DNA of 64,000 bases from assembly GCF_013031405.1 (NCBI RefSeq), contig NZ_WPZY01000005.1, positions 124,001 to 188,000 of the forward strand. Reading direction: 5' to 3'. Under the pieces are notes generated by a model. That model saw nothing but the letters and a program-made list of their open reading frames with translations, ran no database searches and was not told the origin of the DNA. Made by a program: the position numbers and the translations under genes. Below are positions 59,780 through 64,000 of the stretch, piece by piece; positions within the stretch are counted from its first letter, which is position 1, and every line of letters begins with the position of its first letter. This DNA comes from Ruegeria sp. HKCCD8929. GTDB lineage: Bacteria > Pseudomonadota > Alphaproteobacteria > Rhodobacterales > Rhodobacteraceae.

Positions 59780-62308
59780 TCATTCGCGGGCGCGCAGAAT
59801 GTGGGCCGGGCGCGCCGCAAGCGGACGCCAGGCGAAGAGTAACCCGGCGGCGAGCGTCGTGACGATGCCCGCCGTGACGATGCCTAGCGCCGAGGGCCAG
59901 ATCACCGCAAAGCCGGTTTCCAGCACGTAAGTCGCCACGGCCCAGCCGCCGAGGATGCCTGCGGCCAGCGCCACGATCCCCGCCGCCGCACCCAGAAGTG
60001 CGGCGCGCAGGGCAAAGCTGAGCAGAATGCGGCGGCGCGCGGCGCCAAGCGTTTTCAGGATCGCCGCCTCGTAACTGCGCGCGGCCTCTCCCGCAGCAGC
60101 CGCGCCGATCAGAACCAGAAACCCGGTCAGCAGCGACGCCCCCGCGCCGTAGGAGACGGCGGCGGCCAGCCCGGCCAGCACTCCGGACACCCGGTCGATG
60201 GCGTCACGCACGCGAATCGCGGTGATGTTGGGGAACTGGCTGGCCAGATCGCGCAGGATGACGGCCTCGGCCTGTTCCTCGGCATAAACGGTTGCGATGA
60301 AACTGTGCGGCGCCCCGGCCAGTGCGGAGGGGTTCATCGACAGGATGAAGCCTATTCCGGCGGTCGAGAAATCGACCTCGCGGAAGGAGGCGATCTCGGC
60401 GGTGATGTCGCGGCCCAGGATGTTGACGGTCAAGGTGTCGCCCAGCTTCAGGCCCATTTCCTCGGCCTCTTCGGCGGCAAAGCTGACCAGCGGCGGGCCG
60501 GAATAGTCCTCGGGCCACCATTCGCCTTCGGTCAGGCGAGTGTTGTCGGGCATGGCGGCGGAATAGGTCACGCCCCGGTCACCCTGGATGACCCAGTGAT
60601 CTCCCGCGATCTCGCGTGCGGGTTTGCCGTTGATCTGGGTGATGATGCCACGCAGCATCGGCGCGCTGTCCACGCGGCTGACAGCGGGGTCGGCATCGAG
60701 CCGGGCTGAGAACCCGTCCATCTGGTCTTTCTGGATATCAACGAAGAAATAGGACGGTGCCACATCCGGCAGGTTGCCGGAGATCGCATTGCGCAGGTTA
60801 CCGTCGATCTGTCCGACGGCCGCCAGCACCGACAGGCCGAGGCCCAACGACAGCACGACCGATGCCGCGCCCTCGCGCGGGCCGGAAATCGCGGCCAGCG
60901 CCCAGCGGAACGCAGGTCTGCCGCGTGCTCGGGGCGTGCCCGCACGGGCCAGCGCGCGGATGGCCAAGGCGGAGATGGTGAGCAGGACCAGCGCGCCGGC
61001 CAACCCTCCGGTGGTCCACAGGGTCAGCCGTGCCGAGCCGCTGAAATAGGCGGCCAGACCGACCAGCAGGAACAGGCCGATCCCCACCGCGAGCAGGTAG
61101 CGCGGACGGGGCAGCAGCCTGGCCGAGGTCAGCGCGTCGCGGAACAGAGTGGCCGCGCGCACCTCTTCGGTGCGGGCCAGCGGCCAAAGGGTGAAGAGAA
61201 ACGCGGTGAGCAGGCCATAGACCGCCGCCTCGGCCAGCGGGCCGGGGTAGAGCGAGAACTCCGCAGGCACCGGCAGGCGCGCCTCGATCAGGGGCGCGAG
61301 CAGGACAGGGGCGAAGCCGCCCAGGGCAAGGCCGATCAGGATGCCGAGGCCGGACAGGATGCCGATTTGCAGGAAATAGGTCTGAAAGATCGTGGCCCGG
61401 TCCGCACCCAATGTGCGCAGCGTGGCGATGGTGCCGGTCTTGCCCGCCAGATAGGCCCGCACCGCTGCCGAGACACCGACGCCGCCCACCGCGAGGCCCG
61501 AAAGACCCACGAGGATCAGAAAGGCGCCGAGGCGCTCCACGAATTCCGCGATCCCCGGCGCACCGTTGCGGGCATCGGTCCAGCGCAGGCCGGAATCGCG
61601 AAACTTCTGCCGGGCATCGCGCGCGGTTGTGGCCAGATCGGTGCCCTCGGGCAGATCCAGCCGGTATTTGGTCGAGAAGAGCGTGCCGGGGGCCAGCAGG
61701 CCGGACTCGGACAGATCATCAGTTAGAACCAGCGTGCGGGGGCCGAGGCCGAAGCCATCCGCAGCGCCATCGGGTTCGTGCGTCAGGGCGGCCATCAGCA
61801 CGAAATCCTGCGTGCCCAACCGGAATTGCTCGCCCGGGGCGAGGCCCAGCCGGTCGATCAGAACCCGCTCCATCACCGCGCCGGGCAGCCCGGCACGCCC
61901 GGCCAGCGCCCGGTCCAGCGGCATCTCGGGGCTAAGCGCCACCGCACCGATCAGCGGATAGGCGCTGTCCACCGCCTTGACCTGCGTCAGGCCGCGCTCG
62001 GTCTGGCCATCGCGATCGACCACGGCCATGGAGCGGAAATCTACGATCTCGGAGACCGCCTGCGCAGTATCCTCCATCCACGACTGTTCGGCCTCCGAGG
62101 CGAAGCGGTAGGTGAATTCCATCTCCGCATCCCCGCCCAGCAGGGCCGCGCCCTCCTGCGCCAGACCGGCCTCGATGGCCGAGCGTACCGAGCCCACGGC
62201 GGCGATGGCAGCCACGCCCAGCGCAAGACAGGCAAGGAAGATACGGAAGCCGCCCAAGCCCCCGCGCAGCTCGCGCCGGGCAAAGCGGGCGGCCAGACGC
62301 AAGCTCAT
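59780..62308 (-). CDS. FtsX-like ABC transporter permease (YbbP type)
   Basis: This 842-residue permease has two FtsX-like domains: an N-terminal membrane helix (FRIFLACLALGVAAIAAVG), large periplasmic segments, and groups of membrane helices near the middle and at the C-terminus (GAGASLLTGFLVLIGAAAAGEAARSYE). The arrangement matches E. coli YbbP. The ATG at 62308 overlaps the ATPase stop by 4 nt. The transport role is unknown; it may move lipids or lipoproteins, which is inference. Confidence 0.87.
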   Translation of the reverse strand: MSLRLAARFARRELRGGLGGFRIFLACLALGVAAIAAVGSVRSAIEAGLAQEGAALLGGDAEMEFTYRFASEAEQSWMEDTAQAVSEIVDFRSMAVVDRDGQTERGLTQVKAVDSAYPLIGAVALSPEMPLDRALAGRAGLPGAVMERVLIDRLGLAPGEQFRLGTQDFVLMAALTHEPDGAADGFGLGPRTLVLTDDLSESGLLAPGTLFSTKYRLDLPEGTDLATTARDARQKFRDSGLRWTDARNGAPGIAEFVERLGAFLILVGLSGLAVGGVGVSAAVRAYLAGKTGTIATLRTLGADRATIFQTYFLQIGILSGLGILIGLALGGFAPVLLAPLIEARLPVPAEFSLYPGPLAEAAVYGLLTAFLFTLWPLARTEEVRAATLFRDALTSARLLPRPRYLLAVGIGLFLLVGLAAYFSGSARLTLWTTGGLAGALVLLTISALAIRALARAGTPRARGRPAFRWALAAISGPREGAASVVLSLGLGLSVLAAVGQIDGNLRNAISGNLPDVAPSYFFVDIQKDQMDGFSARLDADPAVSRVDSAPMLRGIITQINGKPAREIAGDHWVIQGDRGVTYSAAMPDNTRLTEGEWWPEDYSGPPLVSFAAEEAEEMGLKLGDTLTVNILGRDITAEIASFREVDFSTAGIGFILSMNPSALAGAPHSFIATVYAEEQAEAVILRDLASQFPNITAIRVRDAIDRVSGVLAGLAAAVSYGAGASLLTGFLVLIGAAAAGEAARSYEAAILKTLGAARRRILLSFALRAALLGAAAGIVALAAGILGGWAVATYVLETGFAVIWPSALGIVTAGIVTTLAAGLLFAWRPLAARPAHILRARE

Positions 62309-63000
62309 TCGGCGGCCTCGCGGCTGGTGTTCTCGGCGATGCGGCCATCGCGCAGCCGGATCACCCGGTCGCATCGGCGGGACAGCTCGTGGCTGTGGGT
62401 TACCAGCACCAGCGTCGCGCCGTGCCGGTCGCGCAGACCGAACAGCAGGTCGATGATCGCCGCGCCATTGGCCTCGTCCAGATTGCCGGTGGGTTCATCC
62501 GCCAGCAGGATCTGCGGGCGCGGAGCCGAGGCGCGGGCCAGCGCCACCCGCTGCTGCTCACCGCCTGACAATTGCGCCGGATAGTGTCCGGCGCGGTGCG
62601 AGAGCCCCACGGCCTCCAGCTCGGCCTCGGCCCGGGCAAAGGCGTCGCGGTGGCCGGCCAGTTCCAGTGGCGTGGCGACATTTTCCAGCGCCGTCATGGT
62701 GGGGATCAGATGAAAACTCTGAAACACCACTCCCATATTGTCGCGCCGGAACCGCGCCAGTGTGTCCTCATCCAGCCGGGTCAGGTCCTGGCCCAGCGCG
62801 GTGATGGTGCCGCCGGTAGCCTGCTCCAGCCCGCCCATCAGCATCAGCAGCGAGGATTTGCCCGATCCCGACGGCCCGATCAGGCCCAGCGTCTCTCCCC
62901 GGTTTACCGTCAGCGAGATGCCGTGCAGGATGTCGACACGCCCGGCATTGCCATCCAGCGACAAAGCGGCATCTTGGAGGGTAAGCACGGGGTCTGACAT
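62305..63000 (-). CDS. ABC transporter ATP-binding protein (YbbA/LolD type)
   Basis: This 231-residue ATPase has Walker A GPSGSGKSS, the signature LSGGEQQRVALARA and Walker B ILLADEPTGNLDE followed by VLVTHSHEL. This is the MacB/LolD/YbbA class that pairs with FtsX-like permeases. I chose the ATG at 63000 (MSDPVLTLQDAALSLDG), because the frame beyond it is antisense to the esterase gene. It is divergent from the esterase gene across 51 nt, as in E. coli tesA/ybbA. Confidence 0.92.
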   Translation of the reverse strand: MSDPVLTLQDAALSLDGNAGRVDILHGISLTVNRGETLGLIGPSGSGKSSLLMLMGGLEQATGGTITALGQDLTRLDEDTLARFRRDNMGVVFQSFHLIPTMTALENVATPLELAGHRDAFARAEAELEAVGLSHRAGHYPAQLSGGEQQRVALARASAPRPQILLADEPTGNLDEANGAAIIDLLFGLRDRHGATLVLVTHSHELSRRCDRVIRLRDGRIAENTSREAAE

Positions 63001-63051
63001 GGCCGGGTCCTTGGGAAGGGTTGTTCGAATGGATATGGAGCCGATCGCGAT

Positions 63052-63687
63052 ATGCGCAAGGTGTTGATCGCGGGCGTTTTCGCCTTGTGCGGCTTTGCGG
63101 CAACGGCCGAGCCGGTGGTGATCGCCGCGCTGGGGGATTCGCTGACCCAAGGGTATGGCCTGATCGAGCAGGAAGGCTTCGTGCCCCAGATGCGCGGCTG
63201 GCTGACGGAAAACGGCGCCGAGGTGCGGCTGATCAATGCCGGCGTTTCCGGCGACACCACGGCAGGCGGCGCGGCGCGCGTCGGCTGGACCCTGACGCCG
63301 GATGTGCAGGGCATGATCGTGGCGCTGGGCGGCAACGACCTGCTGCGCGGGATCGACCCGGCAGTGTCGCGCGCCAATCTGGACCAGATCCTGACCGCTG
63401 CCGACACGACTGGGGTCGAGGTTCTGTTGGTGGGTATGGAGGCACCGGGGAATTACGGCCCCGACTACAAGGAGGCGTTTGACGCCATGTACCCCGAACT
63501 GGCCGAGGCGCATGGGGCGCTTTATGCTGAGAGTTTCTTTGCCGGTCTCGACGTGGACGGCGATCCGCAGGCGGCGCGGGCGCTGATGCAATCCGACGGG
63601 ATACATCCCAATGCCGAGGGCGTGGCGCGGATCGTGGCTGCGCTGGGGCCACATGTTCTGGAACTGGTGGACCGCGCCGCCGAGTGA
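63052..63687 (+). CDS. tesA: SGNH/GDSL arylesterase (TesA-like)
   Basis: This 211-residue periplasmic esterase or lysophospholipase has a signal peptide at about 1-19. The catalytic Ser30 is in GDSLTQGYG, GGND holds the oxyanion-hole Asn, and the Asp and His are in DGIHPN. The divergent ybbA-ybbP pair mirrors the E. coli arrangement, supporting the TesA identity. The next gene starts 14 nt after its stop. Confidence 0.93.
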   Translation: MRKVLIAGVFALCGFAATAEPVVIAALGDSLTQGYGLIEQEGFVPQMRGWLTENGAEVRLINAGVSGDTTAGGAARVGWTLTPDVQGMIVALGGNDLLRGIDPAVSRANLDQILTAADTTGVEVLLVGMEAPGNYGPDYKEAFDAMYPELAEAHGALYAESFFAGLDVDGDPQAARALMQSDGIHPNAEGVARIVAALGPHVLELVDRAAE

Positions 63688-63700
63688 GAGGGATAAGATC

Positions 63701-64000
63701 ATGCCGGGCCGTTTCTTTCTGACCACGCCGATGACGCAGGTGGCGGAGGCGCTTGGCACACCGGTGGGTGATCTGGCCGAAGAACCGCCACGCCAAAACA
63801 TCCAACCAGGGCAGGAAATCGTGACCCTGACCGCCGATGGCCTGACGCGCATGCGCTGGGGCATGATTCCGGTGGGCCGGGTCAATGCGCGCGGGCGCCC
63901 GGTGATGGAGACGATCATCAACGCACGTTCGGAAACCGTGTTCGACAAATCCGCCTTCGAAGGGGTCGGGCGGGCGGTGATCCCGGTCGACGGCTGGTAC
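63701..64000 (+). CDS. SOS response-associated peptidase (SRAP), N-terminal part, lacking Cys2
   Basis: The first 100 residues match the SRAP (YedK/HMCES) fold: GRFFLT, a short helix, QNIQPGQEIV (Asn33 of the conserved N-x-x-P), MRWGMIP, INARSETVFDKSAF and the start of the GWY(E) region. In this family residue 2 is the catalytic Cys that cross-links abasic sites in single-stranded DNA (MCGRF). Here codon 2 is CCG, so it reads MPGRF. The start is secure (GAGGG 9 nt upstream), so the catalytic Cys is really absent. The C-terminal half lies outside the window. Confidence 0.85.
   Translation, partial: MPGRFFLTTPMTQVAEALGTPVGDLAEEPPRQNIQPGQEIVTLTADGLTRMRWGMIPVGRVNARGRPVMETIINARSETVFDKSAFEGVGRAVIPVDGWY

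Overview
The window reads as chromosomal DNA of a marine alphaproteobacterium of the Rhodobacteraceae, most likely the roseobacter group. This is inferred from the high G+C, the ethylmalonyl-CoA pathway genes, LuxR/LuxI quorum sensing, the alphaproteobacterial Alph_Pro_TM family protein, an RpoH-type sigma factor followed by chaN, and short intergenic repeats that end in AAGAAGAAG or AAGATGAAG. Genes are densely packed on both strands in short operons with many 1-4 nt overlaps. I see no rRNA, tRNA, CRISPR array, insertion sequence or prophage. Only one gap between conventional genes reaches about 300 bases (49860-50165), and it holds a leucine-rich leader peptide and hairpin.

Region by region. 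1-3.7 kb: ethylmalonyl-CoA mutase (partial), a glycerolipid acyltransferase and crotonyl-CoA carboxylase/reductase; the two promoter regions share a 14-nt motif. 3.8-5.4 kb: a small unknown gene overlapping luxR, then luxI. 5.5-9.4 kb: a RecD-like helicase overlapping an SDR, then an Alph_Pro_TM/TSUP exporter pair. 9.5-14.5 kb: a complete BMP-type (nucleoside-like) ABC importer with an embedded SnoaL-like gene. 14.6-16.7 kb: nfuA-tsaB-rimI and a universal stress protein. 16.8-19.4 kb: a branched-chain amino acid cluster (aminotransferase, Lrp, leucine dehydrogenase). 19.5-26.8 kb: trpS, a rhomboid-fold protein lacking its catalytic residues, murJ, glnD and an LpoA-like lipoprotein. 26.8-34.3 kb: rsmI, yraN, gshB, comM, a GST, a cobalamin pair (cobC-like, cobU), rpoH and chaN. 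34.4-40.6 kb: coaBC, dut, a membrane-anchored MoeB, a trans-sulfuration enzyme and an M3 peptidase. 40.7-47.3 kb: ghrA and the elongasome operon mreB-mreC-mreD-mrdA-rodA. 47.4-52.4 kb: rlmJ, leuA with its leader, an SDR and an 18-repeat MORN protein. 52.5-64 kb: nadE, a DAO-family oxidoreductase, a Tat-type metallo-beta-lactamase-fold enzyme, a DUF1801 protein, gltX, a gamma-glutamylcyclotransferase, an Rrf2 regulator beside an FNR-like box, the ybbP/ybbA/tesA set, and a partial SRAP protein with Pro in place of the catalytic Cys2.

Themes: central carbon (ethylmalonyl-CoA pathway and B12 salvage), branched-chain amino acid synthesis, degradation and sensing, and cell-wall growth (mre-mrd-rod, murJ, LpoA-like). 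The most interesting signals are the unannotated leucine leader of leuA, the small gene and repeated elements around luxR/luxI, the rhomboid pseudoprotease, the Cys-less SRAP protein, the FNR-like box and the six-copy intergenic repeat family.
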